A stretch of DNA of 64,000 nucleotides from Desulfovibrio sp. JY (GTDB taxonomy: Bacteria > Desulfobacterota > Desulfovibrionia > Desulfovibrionales > Desulfovibrionaceae): the NCBI GenBank assembly GCA_021730285.1, contig CP082962.1, positions 1,302,001 through 1,366,000 of the forward strand. The letters are read 5' to 3'. Both the position numbers and the translations under genes were made by a program. The notes under the pieces were generated by a model. The model had not been told where the DNA came from, searched no databases, and worked only from the letters and a program-made list of their open reading frames with translations. Numbering within the stretch: the first letter of the stretch is position 1; every line of letters begins with the position of its first letter. Positions 30,911 through 39,514 of this stretch are shown here, one piece after another.

Positions 30911-32959
30911 TCAGCAGACCTCCCCATAGGTCAGCCGCTCGGCGTATTCCGCCTGTTTGCCCTTGTTCCACATGGACACCGGCCGGTAGTAGCCCACGAT
31001 GCGCGTGAACACTTCCGACGGCGCGCCGCATTCCGGACACTCGAAATGCTCGCCCTTGATGTACCCGTGGGTCTTGCACACCGAAAACGTGGGCGTGATC
31101 GACAGGTACGGAATCTTGGTCATGGTGAACGCCTTGATAATAAAGGACTTGAGCGCCTCGGTGTCGGCCACGGCCTCGCCTAGGTAGGTGTGGAACACCG
31201 TGCCGCCGGTATAGAGCGGCTGGAGCTTGTTCTGGTGCTCCAGGGCGTAGAAGACGTCGCGAGAGAGCCCGACGGGCAGTGTCGTCGAATTGGTGTAATA
31301 CGGCGTGCCGTTGCCCGAGGCCTTGATGTCAGCGTAAAGCGCCTTGTCGATCTTGGCCAGGCGATAGCTCGTGCCCTCGGCCGGGGTGGCCTCGAGGTTG
31401 TAGAGGTTCCCGGTCTCTTCCTGAAACCGCGACGTCAGCTGGCGCAGGTGGTTCAGCACCCGGGTCATCATGCGCAGGCCGGCGTCCGTCTCGATGCCCT
31501 TGCCGAGCAGGTTCAGGCAGGCCTCGTGGCCGCCCACCAGCCCGATGGTGGAAAAATGGCCCTTGAAGCCGTTTTTGAGGTAACGCCGCGTCCAGGGGAA
31601 AAGCCCGCGCTCCAGGTTGTCGCTGATCATCTTGCGCTTGAATTCCAGCGCGTCCCTGGCCAGCTCGGCATACTCCTGCACGAGGTCCAGGAAATCCTCC
31701 TCGCCCTGGGCCAGGAAAGCCAGCTTGGGGAGATTGAGCGTCACCACGCCGACAGACCCGGTCAGGTCGCCGGCCCCGAAAAGCCCGCCCACCTTGTTGC
31801 GCAACTGGCGCAGGTCCATCTGCAACCGGCAGCACATGGAACGCACGTCCTCGGGCGACAGGTCGGAATTGATAAAGTTCTGGAAATAGGGCGCGCCATA
31901 CTTGGCCGTCAGTTCCAGAAGCAGGGTGCCGATCTCGGAATCCCAGGGGAAATCGGCCGTGATGTTGTAGGTCGGGATGGGAAACGAGAAAATCCGGCCG
32001 TGGTAGTCGCCCTCGGCCATGACCTCCAGAAAGGCCCGGTTGATCATCTCCATTTCCGGCCGGAAATCGCCGTAGACGGCGTCGCGCATCTCGCCGCCGA
32101 CGATGACCGCCTCCTTGGCCAGATGCTTGGGCGGGGCCAGGTCGAAGGTCAGGTTGGTGAAAGGGCTCTGCCCGCCCCAGCGCGAGGTGGTGTTGAGGTT
32201 GAAGACGAACTTCTGCATGGCCTGGCGCACTTCGCGGTAGGAAAGGCCGTCCTCGCGGATAAACGGGGCGAGGTAGGTGTCGACGTTATTAAACGCCTGG
32301 GCCCCGGCCCACTCGTTTTGCAGCGTGCCCAGAAAATTGACCATCTGGCCCAGCGCCGCGTCGAAATGCTTGGCCGGACCGGCGCAGGAGCGCCCGGGCA
32401 GGTTGAAGCCCTCCAGCAGCAGGTCGCGCAGGCTCCAGCCGGCGCAGTAGCCGGCCAACCCGAACGACAGGTCGTGGATGTGGAAATAGCCGTGGTCGTG
32501 GGCCTCGCGCGCTTCCTGGGGATACTTGCCCAGGGCGTAGCGGGCCTGGACCGTGCCGGAAAGGTGCAGCATGAGCCCCTGGAAGGAGTGCGTCATGTTG
32601 GCGTTTTCCGCCACCCGCCAGTCGGTCTTGGAAATGTAGTTGTCGATGACGTCGGCGATGTCGAGAAAGGCGGCCTTTTGTTCGCGCAGCTCCCGGCGCT
32701 TTTCGCGGTACACGATGTAGCGGCGGGCCACACCGAAAAGCCGCGACTCCATGAGCACCTGCTCCACCGCGTCCTGCACGGCCTCCTGCTCGGGAACGTC
32801 GACGCCCTCGAGCTTGGCCTCGACCTTATGGGCAAGCCGCGTGGACAGCAGCGGGTCCTGGATGCCGCTGGCCTTGAGGGCTTTTAAAATCGCCTGGGCG
32901 ATGCGATGGGTCGACCACGTTTCCAGACATCCGTCGCGCTTTCGAATCTGCTTGGGCAT
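30911..32959 (-). CDS. nrdD: Anaerobic (class III) ribonucleoside-triphosphate reductase
   Basis: 682 residues. An N-terminal ATP-cone ('MPKQIRKRDGCLETWSTHR', residues 1 to ~95) gives allosteric control. The glycyl-radical barrel follows, with 'NLTFDLAPPKHL' and 'GYFHIHDLSFGLAGYCAGW'. Near the C terminus is a zinc site ('VCKTHGYIKGEHFECPECG') and the radical glycine in 'RIVGYYRPVSMWNKGK' (about Gly656). Makes dNTP precursors only under strict anoxia and needs the radical-SAM activase encoded immediately upstream, which overlaps it by 134 bases. The ATP-cone start is canonical, so this start is secure. Confidence 0.96.
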   Translation of the reverse strand: MPKQIRKRDGCLETWSTHRIAQAILKALKASGIQDPLLSTRLAHKVEAKLEGVDVPEQEAVQDAVEQVLMESRLFGVARRYIVYREKRRELREQKAAFLDIADVIDNYISKTDWRVAENANMTHSFQGLMLHLSGTVQARYALGKYPQEAREAHDHGYFHIHDLSFGLAGYCAGWSLRDLLLEGFNLPGRSCAGPAKHFDAALGQMVNFLGTLQNEWAGAQAFNNVDTYLAPFIREDGLSYREVRQAMQKFVFNLNTTSRWGGQSPFTNLTFDLAPPKHLAKEAVIVGGEMRDAVYGDFRPEMEMINRAFLEVMAEGDYHGRIFSFPIPTYNITADFPWDSEIGTLLLELTAKYGAPYFQNFINSDLSPEDVRSMCCRLQMDLRQLRNKVGGLFGAGDLTGSVGVVTLNLPKLAFLAQGEEDFLDLVQEYAELARDALEFKRKMISDNLERGLFPWTRRYLKNGFKGHFSTIGLVGGHEACLNLLGKGIETDAGLRMMTRVLNHLRQLTSRFQEETGNLYNLEATPAEGTSYRLAKIDKALYADIKASGNGTPYYTNSTTLPVGLSRDVFYALEHQNKLQPLYTGGTVFHTYLGEAVADTEALKSFIIKAFTMTKIPYLSITPTFSVCKTHGYIKGEHFECPECGAPSEVFTRIVGYYRPVSMWNKGKQAEYAERLTYGEVC

Positions 32960-33596
32960 GCCCCTCCTCCTCCCTTTTGAAGCTCGGCTTGCGAAACGCC
33001 TGCACGGTGAGCGTGAAACCCGACGGCAGGGCCTCCCTAATTTCCCTGACGTCGTCCTCTGTCAGTTCCGGAACGCGGGTGGTGCGAAAGGCGAAGCGGT
33101 CCGGATGCCGCAACGCCAGGGAAAAGACCTCGCCGAGGCGGTCGGCCGCCTCTTCCGGGGTCACGGCCCCTCCCGTGACCAGGCCGTACTTGGCGAAAGG
33201 CGCCTTGACGTCCACGGAAAAGCGCGCCCCGGGCAGCCGGCCGAGCACCTCGGCCAGCACGTCCGGCCGCATGCCGTTGGAATCGATCTTGACGGCCGGG
33301 CCGCAGGCGGCCAGCTCGGCGGCGAAATCGGCCAGACCGGGCACCAGGGTCGGTTCGCCGCCGGTGACGACGAATCCGTCGAGCCATTTGGCGTGGGAGG
33401 CGGCGAAGCGGCGCACCGAGGCGGCGGTAAGCGGCGCCTTCCCCTCGCCGCCCCAGGCGAGCCCGGCGTTGTGGCAGTGCGGACAGCGCAGGTTGCAGCC
33501 GCCGAAAAAAAACACGGCGCTTAAACGCCCCGGCCAATCACACAGGGACATGGGCTCGATGCCACGCACGAGCCCCCAGGCTTGAGAGACCTTCAT
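32826..33596 (-). CDS. nrdG: Anaerobic ribonucleotide reductase activating protein (radical SAM)
   Basis: 256 residues from ATG 33596. 'VFFFGGCNLRCPHCHN' carries the CxxxCxxC [4Fe-4S]/SAM motif (Cys34, 38, 41); 'GFVVTGGEPTLVPG' is the GGE motif; 'VKIDSNGMRPDVL' and 'FSVDVKAPFAKYG' follow as in NrdG2/PflA-like activases. It generates the glycyl radical on NrdD. The last ~44 residues, beyond 'LTVQAFRKPSFKREEEG', are translated from within nrdD in another frame and do not look conserved, so the true end of the fold is before the overlap. No strong ribosome-binding site is seen at the chosen start. Confidence 0.88.
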   Translation of the reverse strand: MKVSQAWGLVRGIEPMSLCDWPGRLSAVFFFGGCNLRCPHCHNAGLAWGGEGKAPLTAASVRRFAASHAKWLDGFVVTGGEPTLVPGLADFAAELAACGPAVKIDSNGMRPDVLAEVLGRLPGARFSVDVKAPFAKYGLVTGGAVTPEEAADRLGEVFSLALRHPDRFAFRTTRVPELTEDDVREIREALPSGFTLTVQAFRKPSFKREEEGHAQADSKARRMSGNVVDPSHRPGDFKSPQGQRHPGPAAVHAACP

Positions 33597-33798
33597 TATA
33601 TAACAATACCAGTGAGATAGAGATAAAGTGACAGCCCGACCGTTCCCCAACGACCCGGGCGAAAGGCTCCCCTGACACCCCCGAAAATCGCTATCCGTCA
33701 TACCCCGCACCGGCCCGATTGCAAGCGCAAGTTTTCCCCAGCCGCCTGGGGGAAACCCCAACGTGCCGCCATGGCGGACGATCCCCGGCGGTTTTTTT

Positions 33799-35832
33799 TC
33801 AGGCGGCCATGACCGTCCCGCCGTCGGGCCGATCGAGCATGACGGGCATGATCATAAACGGCAGTCCCAGCCGGTAGAGCTGGCGTTGCAGGGTGAAGAC
33901 CACGTAGTTGTGGAGCAGCCGGGTCAGAAAGGTCTCCTTCTCGAACACGATCTGGCCGCCGAAGAAAATGGCCTTGGGAAAGCGTTCGCGAAGCGACGGG
34001 GCCAGGTCGAGGATCTCCTGGACGATGTCCGTGCCCACGGCCCAATGCGCCTCGGCGTGGTAGCCCCTGTCCCGCATGAGCCCGACATAGGTTTGCAGGT
34101 CGCGCTCCATGCCGGCCTTGAGCCGCGCCAGTTCGGCCGCGCCCTTGAAAACCGCCGCGTCCACCACGCCGATCTGCACGAAGACGAAGTTGGCGATGTC
34201 CTTGCCGAAAAGCCGGACCACGGAGAGCAGGGTGTGGATGCCGAGCCCGTTGAAGCCGTTGACGAAGATGACGGCCGTGGGCGCGCGCGGGTCCGGCTCG
34301 GCCCCGGAGGCGGGATTGTCCGGAATGGGCGGGGTGTAGGGGTTTTGCGGGTCCACCACGGCGCGCAGCACGTCGAGGGTGCGGATTTTGACCCCCACGC
34401 GGTTGTAATGGCGGCGGATGCCCCAGGCGGCGGCGGCCAGGACGCCGGTGATGAGCAGCGTCACCCAGCCGCCCTCGAAAAACTTCACCCAGGTGACCAT
34501 GACCAGGATGAAGGCCGTGAGCAACAGCCCCAGGCCGTTTAACAAGAGCCCCTTTTTCCAGGGGGCGCGCTGGCCGCGAACCTGCCACCAGTGGCGCACC
34601 ATGCCGAGCTGGGACAGAACGAAGGTGATGAAGACGTTGATGCTGTAGAGCACGATGAGCAGGTCCACCGAGCCGTGGGAAACGAGCATGAGGATAAGCG
34701 CTCCCGCGCCCATGAGCAAAATGCCGTTCTGGGTGACGAGCCGGTCGGAAAGCAGGGCGAAGCGGGCCGGCAGCCAGCGGTCGATGGCCATGTTGGACAG
34801 CACCCGCGGCCCGTCGACGAAACCGGCCTGGGCGGCGACGAACAGCAGCAGCGCCTCGGAAACGAGGGTCACGAGCACGAAGCCGCCGCCAAGGGTCGGG
34901 CCCCAGCCGGCGGTCACGGCCCCGAACAGCACGGCGTTGAGCGTCTTGCCTTCCTGGGGGCGCACCTCGAAGAGCAGATAGCAGGCGATGATGCCGATCA
35001 CGGTCAGGGCCAGGGACAGGGCCATGTAGAGCATGGTCCGCTTGCCGGTTTTCTCCCGGGGTTCGCGCAGGATGGGCAGGCCGTTGGACACGGCCTCGAT
35101 GCCGGTATAGGTGCCCGCGCCCATGCTGTAGGCGTGGAGCACCAGAAGAAACATGCCCATGAGCCCGAGCTCCCTGTCGGCCGTGGCCACGTCCTGGGTC
35201 ATGCGCGCGGCCACCGCCGGCATGGCTCCGGCGTGGGAAAAGATGCCGTAGCCGAGGGCCACGGCGTGGGTGACCACGAAGAGCATGAAGATGGGCACCA
35301 GGGCCATGACCGATTCCTTGACCCCGCGCAGGTTCAGGAGAATCAGCAGCACGACGCCGACGACCGCCGCCTCCAGGCGGTAGGGCAGCCAGGCGGCGGG
35401 CAGAAAGCTGAAGACCGCGTCCGCGCCGCTGGCCACGGACAGGGTGATGGTCAGCACGTAGTCGATCAAAAGGGCGCTGCCCGAGACCATGCCGACCGTC
35501 GGGGAAAGCAGTTTGCTCGCCACGATGTAGCCGCCGCCCCCGGTGGGGAAAAGCTCGATGATCTGGGAATAGGCGGCGCTTATGACGCCGATGGTCAGCG
35601 CCGTGCCAAGGGCCACGAACACGGCCAGAAAGGTGTGCTTGCCAAGGGCCAGATAGGCTTCGGCCGGACCGTAGCAGGACGAGGACAGTCCGTCCGCGCC
35701 GAGTCCCACCCAGGCGAAAAAGGCGATCAACGACAGTTTGTGGAAAATCGACTGGTCGGCCAGGTTGATGGAATCGCCGATAACGGCGCGGCGGACGCGA
35801 TGCGCCAGCGAGGCATTCTTGTGCGTGGACAT
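33799..35832 (-). CDS. KimA-like APC-family potassium/proton symporter
   Basis: 677 residues from ATG 35832 (aaggat upstream). About 12 transmembrane helices from residue ~35 to ~490 with 'SSCYGPAEAYLALG', 'FPTGGGGYIVASKLLSP' and 'GTYTGIEAVSNGLPILREP', matching the KUP/KimA branch of the APC superfamily. A cytoplasmic C-terminal domain of ~180 residues ('TAVIFVNGFNGLGIHTLLSV') resembles the USP-like regulatory domain of KimA. In Bacillus, KimA (YdaO) is a high-affinity K+ importer controlled by c-di-AMP. The leader here contains a c-di-AMP riboswitch (36075-36190), which strongly supports potassium or osmolyte homeostasis as the role. Confidence 0.85.
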   Translation of the reverse strand: MSTHKNASLAHRVRRAVIGDSINLADQSIFHKLSLIAFFAWVGLGADGLSSSCYGPAEAYLALGKHTFLAVFVALGTALTIGVISAAYSQIIELFPTGGGGYIVASKLLSPTVGMVSGSALLIDYVLTITLSVASGADAVFSFLPAAWLPYRLEAAVVGVVLLILLNLRGVKESVMALVPIFMLFVVTHAVALGYGIFSHAGAMPAVAARMTQDVATADRELGLMGMFLLVLHAYSMGAGTYTGIEAVSNGLPILREPREKTGKRTMLYMALSLALTVIGIIACYLLFEVRPQEGKTLNAVLFGAVTAGWGPTLGGGFVLVTLVSEALLLFVAAQAGFVDGPRVLSNMAIDRWLPARFALLSDRLVTQNGILLMGAGALILMLVSHGSVDLLIVLYSINVFITFVLSQLGMVRHWWQVRGQRAPWKKGLLLNGLGLLLTAFILVMVTWVKFFEGGWVTLLITGVLAAAAWGIRRHYNRVGVKIRTLDVLRAVVDPQNPYTPPIPDNPASGAEPDPRAPTAVIFVNGFNGLGIHTLLSVVRLFGKDIANFVFVQIGVVDAAVFKGAAELARLKAGMERDLQTYVGLMRDRGYHAEAHWAVGTDIVQEILDLAPSLRERFPKAIFFGGQIVFEKETFLTRLLHNYVVFTLQRQLYRLGLPFMIMPVMLDRPDGGTVMAA

Positions 35833-35880
35833 GGGGTATCCTTGCGCGATGGCAGGGAAAGGGAAGGAAACCGCTGCGGA

Positions 35881-35901
35881 CGGTCCCTCAATCGGGGACC
35901 G
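35881..35901 (-). promoter_or_regulatory. Leader hairpin between the riboswitch and the transporter start
   Basis: cggtccc-tcaatcg-gggaccg, 49-69 bases before the transporter start. With a second small hairpin (aggccc-gtt-gggcct, about 35972-35986) it may form part of the riboswitch expression platform; neither has a T run, so translational or Rho-dependent control is possible. Confidence 0.35.
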
Positions 35902-36074
35902 AGGCTCCCAGCGCCGACGCCACGGCCGGAGGGAAGCGCAGCACGAAACGCGCAAGGAAATGCGGCAAGGCCCAACGGGCCTGACGGGCGGACTGGCGCG
36001 GCGGCATGGGCATCCCTCCGGACGACCGGTTGCGGGAACCCGACGCGCGCAATGCGGTGGCGGGGGTCCCCCTT

Positions 36075-36190
36075 CGACGTCTACGAGGTTAGCTGACGGG
36101 CTCGGGCCGAAGAGGTTGCCCTACGCCTTGCGGCGATGCGCCCCGGGAAGTGGTTCCCCCGCTCCCGCCTTGGGGCGGGACTCGACGTGA
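36075..36190 (-). ncRNA. c-di-AMP riboswitch (ydaO-yuaA type)
   Basis: Read on the minus strand, the element closes with P1 acgtc (36188-36184) pairing with gacgt (36081-36077). Inside are gcgggggaaccac, ccggggcgcatcg and, at the 3' side, cccgtcagctaacctcgtag, which closely matches the strongly conserved 3' block of ydaO riboswitches (ccgucagcuaaccucgua). It lies in the leader of the KimA-like transporter on the same strand, about 245 bases before its start. ydaO elements bind c-di-AMP and usually switch off K+ and osmolyte importers. The rest of the 410-base gap 35833-36242 has no gene. Confidence 0.85.
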
Positions 36191-36242
36191 CAGGCGTGGT
36201 AACGCCGCGGCCCGTCCGCGTCAATATGTCCGCCAAGCGGTT

Positions 36243-37271
36243 TCAGGCGGACAGCAGTCCGTTGTCGGCCAGGAACTGTGCCGCACTGCGGGGGTAGGTC
36301 AGCATCTTGTGCACAAACACGCGGTCGAAGTCCTCGTCGCGCCAGGCGGGTTTGCCTTCCTGCTGCAGGATGGAGCTGATGAGGCAGATGAAATTGCTGC
36401 GCTGTTCCCGCAATTTCAGCAAGGCGCGCAAGCGGATTTCCTGGGGTGGAATCTTCAGGGCGATCAGCTCGGCCACGGCCGCCGCAACGGCCTCGGGAGA
36501 CGGCGACGCCACACGGCTGATCTCCGGGTCCAAAAAGTACGCCCGTCCCCCCTTGCTCGGCGTGGACACCACGGGCAGGCCGCACAGCATGTACTCCGTC
36601 GTGGAATAGTTCCCCCCTTCCATGGACGACAGGCAAAGGCCCACCCGGGCGCGATTGTAGGCCCGGCAGGTCTCCTGCGGAGAAAGAAAACGATAGGCAT
36701 CGGTGACCGGGTCATGGTTGAGCGTCGCCATGCCCGGCATCATGGCGCGCAATCGCTGGAGATAGGCCCTCTGCTGCCTCGGCTTTTCCCTGGGCAGAAA
36801 ATACAGCAATCCCCAGGAAGGGATATTCCGGGCCAGTTCATGGCGTTTGAACTTCTCCAGGCGTGCCGTATAGATCGCATCGAGATCCTTGGGCACGCCG
36901 GGCAGGCAGCGAAAAAGACGCTCATCCAAAAACGCGTTGTGATGGCAAAAAAAACCCAACATCCCGTATTTATCGAGAATGCTGTTCTCTTCCTGGTCGT
37001 TGGTCAAAAAGAAATATTGGTGCTGCGGGTAGCACTGCCGCATGATGTCGTAGGCTTTGTGCGTCACGCACAAGAGGCTGGCGTCGAAGTAGGACCACCA
37101 GTTGCCCAAAATAAAATAGACCCTGCGATCGGCCAGAAAGGGGGCGAGCATGGTCGCCGGGGCCATGGGATTCCCATAGGCGATGATGATGATGGGGTCG
37201 CGGCTTATGCAATGACAGCGCAAGCAATCCTGGATGGTGACCGGGCCTTGCGGCTGCGACGGGCTCTGCAT
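36243..37271 (-). CDS. Glycosyltransferase, GT4/GT1-like C-terminal domain
   Basis: 342 residues. The C-terminal half has 'GLCLSSMEGGNYSTTEYMLC' followed by 'GLPVVSTPSKGGRAYF', the EX7E-type nucleotide-sugar site of GT-B (GT4) glycosyltransferases. The N-terminal half is atypical: it starts with 'DCLRCHC' and 'DPIIIIAYGNP' and has 'YFILGNWWSYFDASLLCVTH'. No membrane segments. The gene is more A/T-rich than its neighbours and stands alone upstream of the riboswitch, divergent from holA; recent transfer is plausible. Acceptor unknown. Confidence 0.75.
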   Translation of the reverse strand: MQSPSQPQGPVTIQDCLRCHCISRDPIIIIAYGNPMAPATMLAPFLADRRVYFILGNWWSYFDASLLCVTHKAYDIMRQCYPQHQYFFLTNDQEENSILDKYGMLGFFCHHNAFLDERLFRCLPGVPKDLDAIYTARLEKFKRHELARNIPSWGLLYFLPREKPRQQRAYLQRLRAMMPGMATLNHDPVTDAYRFLSPQETCRAYNRARVGLCLSSMEGGNYSTTEYMLCGLPVVSTPSKGGRAYFLDPEISRVASPSPEAVAAAVAELIALKIPPQEIRLRALLKLREQRSNFICLISSILQQEGKPAWRDEDFDRVFVHKMLTYPRSAAQFLADNGLLSA

Positions 37272-37384
37272 GATCGGAAGACCTCCGTGCCATGGCGGTG
37301 GCCGCCCAAATACACGTCCCCCGCCGGTGCGGCAATCCTGCCAAGCCCGTTGCCCCCCGGCCGGGCCTCGGCTACTCTCGCCCC

Positions 37385-38377
37385 ATGAACCGCCCCGGCT
37401 TTTCCTTTCTGGCCTGTCCCGACCCGGAGATCATTCGTGACCGCGTGGACCGCTTGTTGGCCGAATCCGGCTCCGGGTTCACCAAGACGGTCTTCTGGGG
37501 CGACGAGGAGCTTGGCGATCCGTTCTGGAGCGCGCTCACCGTTGCCAGTCTTTTTTCCGGCCGCCGGGCCCTGGTGCTGCGCCGGGCCGAGGCCTGCCCG
37601 GCCGAATTCTGGCCCAAGCTGGCCTCGGCGCTTCGCGGCTTCAACGACGCGGTCTGGCCGTTTTTCTGCCTGGAAGGCCCCTTCGACCGCAAGGGGCCGA
37701 AGTATCCCAAGGGGCTTGTCGGCCAACCCTATTTCAAGGTGGCCGAAAAAAAGAAATGGCTTTTCGTCTCGCCGGGGCTTTCCCGCCGGGACATGGGGCC
37801 GCGTCTTTCCGACTGGGCGGGGAGCCGGAAGCTGGCTTTCGAGCCGGGGGTGGCCGAGGCGCTGGCCGCCGCCCTGCCCCTGGACCTCGCCCGGGCCGAC
37901 AACGAACTGGCCAAGCTGGAGCTGGCCCTTGGCGACCGCACGGTCCTCACCATGGCCGACGTTTGCCAGGTCGGCGGTCACGAGGGCATGGACGGCTTCG
38001 CCTTTCTCGACGCCCTGGCCAGCGGGCGCGACCCGTCCGCCGTGTGGCGGGAGATCGGGGAAAAGCAGCTGGCCGGCGCGGACATGGTCTTTCCCTTCCT
38101 GGGCCTGCTGCTCTACGAAGCCAGGATCATGTGGCGCATCGCGGCGGGCGAGGCCGGCGACGTGCGCCTGCCGTCCTTTGTCCTGCAAAAAAAGCAGGCC
38201 ATGGCCCGTCGCCTGGGCGCGGTCGGTCTGGCCCGCATTTTCGAGGCGGCTTTCGCCGCCGAATCCGGCATCAAATCCGGGGCCAGAAGGCCGGAACAAG
38301 CCATGGAATACCTGACCGCCGAACTTTTCCGCCTTTTCGGCGGCAATGCCCGGCAAACACGTCCGCTTTCGTCATGA
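37385..38377 (+). CDS. holA: DNA polymerase III delta-subunit-like protein
   Basis: 330 residues from ATG 37385. Open frame continues upstream but the start given fits the family. The N-terminal Rossmann-like part ('FSFLACPDPEIIRDRVDRLL', 'SLFSGRRALVLRRAEACP') and the helical 'DLARADNELAKLELALGD' segment resemble HolA, the delta subunit that opens the sliding clamp in the clamp-loader complex. Divergence from E. coli HolA is high, so the assignment rests on pattern and on the neighbouring housekeeping genes (radC, acyP, lon). Confidence 0.7.
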   Translation: MNRPGFSFLACPDPEIIRDRVDRLLAESGSGFTKTVFWGDEELGDPFWSALTVASLFSGRRALVLRRAEACPAEFWPKLASALRGFNDAVWPFFCLEGPFDRKGPKYPKGLVGQPYFKVAEKKKWLFVSPGLSRRDMGPRLSDWAGSRKLAFEPGVAEALAAALPLDLARADNELAKLELALGDRTVLTMADVCQVGGHEGMDGFAFLDALASGRDPSAVWREIGEKQLAGADMVFPFLGLLLYEARIMWRIAAGEAGDVRLPSFVLQKKQAMARRLGAVGLARIFEAAFAAESGIKSGARRPEQAMEYLTAELFRLFGGNARQTRPLSS

Positions 38378-38464
38378 CCACCCATTTTCACCCCGCCCTT
38401 TCCGCCCTTTTTGCCGTGAAACGTCCCCCCCTATCGTCAAAACGCCTTGCCCAGGCCGCATACT

Positions 38465-39151
38465 ATGCTTACTAAGAAGGAAACGCCGCACTATCTGGGT
38501 CACCGTCGCCGCCTCAAGGACCGGCTCGTCAGCGATCCCAAGGCCCTGGCGGACTACGAGGTGCTGGAGCTCATCCTTGGCTACGTCAACGTGCGACGCG
38601 ACAACAAGCCTCTGGCCAAGGAGCTGCTCTCCCGCTTCGGCAGCCTGCGCGGCACGCTTTTGGCCCGGATGGAGGAATTGCGCGACGTGCCGGGGTTCGG
38701 TCCCGGGGCCGAGGAGTTCGTCACCTTGTGGCGCGAGGCCTGGGCCCGGTTCCACGAACAGCCGGCGCGCGACAGGACGGTGCTCAACGCGCCCGATATC
38801 GTGGCCGAGATGGCCCGGGCCCGGATCGGAGCCAAGGAACGCGAGGAGTTCTGGATGGCGCTTGTGGACACCAGAAACCGGCTTATCGGCTGGGAGCAGG
38901 TGAGCAAGGGCACCGTGGACCAGGCCGCGGTCTACCCGCGGGAGGTCTTAAGCGTGGCCCTTCGCCACAAGGCCAGCGGCATGATCCTCGTGCACAACCA
39001 TCCAAGCGGCGATCCCCGGCCTTCGGTCGAGGACGTGGAGTTCACCCGGCGTATCAAGAGCGCGGCCCGGGAAATCGACCTGCGGCTGCTCGACCATCTG
39101 GTGGTCACGGAGAGCCGTTTTTTCAGTTTCCAGGCCGAAGGCATGGTCTGA
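38465..39151 (+). CDS. RadC-family JAMM-domain protein
   Basis: 228 residues. An N-terminal helix-hairpin-helix-like part ('VLELILGYVNVRRDNKPLAKELL', 'LRDVPGFGPGAEE') precedes the JAB/MPN domain with 'ILVHNHPSGDPRPSVED' (HxH...S...D zinc-protease-type motif). RadC-type proteins are widespread; a DNA-repair role was once proposed but is not established, and a metalloprotease or DNA-processing activity is still uncertain. Start 38465; an upstream in-frame ATG at 38447 is an alternative. 17 bases separate it from the acylphosphatase. Confidence 0.85.
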   Translation: MLTKKETPHYLGHRRRLKDRLVSDPKALADYEVLELILGYVNVRRDNKPLAKELLSRFGSLRGTLLARMEELRDVPGFGPGAEEFVTLWREAWARFHEQPARDRTVLNAPDIVAEMARARIGAKEREEFWMALVDTRNRLIGWEQVSKGTVDQAAVYPREVLSVALRHKASGMILVHNHPSGDPRPSVEDVEFTRRIKSAAREIDLRLLDHLVVTESRFFSFQAEGMV

Positions 39152-39168
39152 CGGCCAAGGAGGAAATC

Positions 39169-39444
39169 ATGACGCCTAGTCTGCATGCCACCGTGTCCGG
39201 CAAGGTTCAGGGGGTGTATTTTCGGGCCTGGGTGTTCGACCAGGCCAAGAGCCTGGGGCTTTCCGGCTGGGTGCGCAACCTGCGCGACGGCCAGGTGGAA
39301 ATCCTGGCCCAGGGCGAAGCGCCCGCGCTTGCCGCCCTGAAGGAACGCCTGCCCGGCGGATCGCCCCTGTCCCGGGTGGAGTCGGTCACGGCCGAGATGA
39401 TCGACTACGACAAGGCCTACGACGGCTTCGAGATCCGCGGCTAG
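39169..39444 (+). CDS. acyP: Acylphosphatase
   Basis: 91 residues, the family's normal size. 'VSGKVQGVYFRAWVFDQAKS' carries the phosphate-cradle with the catalytic Arg, and 'LGLSGWVRNLRDGQVEI' the catalytic Asn. Hydrolyses acyl phosphates in the cytoplasm. aaggagg lies seven bases before the ATG. Sits between the radC-like gene and lon. Confidence 0.93.
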   Translation: MTPSLHATVSGKVQGVYFRAWVFDQAKSLGLSGWVRNLRDGQVEILAQGEAPALAALKERLPGGSPLSRVESVTAEMIDYDKAYDGFEIRG

Positions 39445-39466
39445 GCCGGTATCCCAAGCGTCACCC

Positions 39467-39491
39467 CTTCCGGCGGCCCGCGCGCCGGAAG
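39467..39491 (+). promoter_or_regulatory. Hairpin in the lon leader
   Basis: cttccggcg-gcccgcg-cgccggaag, 24 bases before the lon ATG and just ahead of its aggag site. It could terminate acyP transcription or shield lon translation; no CIRCE or obvious sigma-32 box is seen in the 70-base gap. Confidence 0.4.
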
Positions 39492-39514
39492 ATCACATAG
39501 GAGCAAGGCATATC

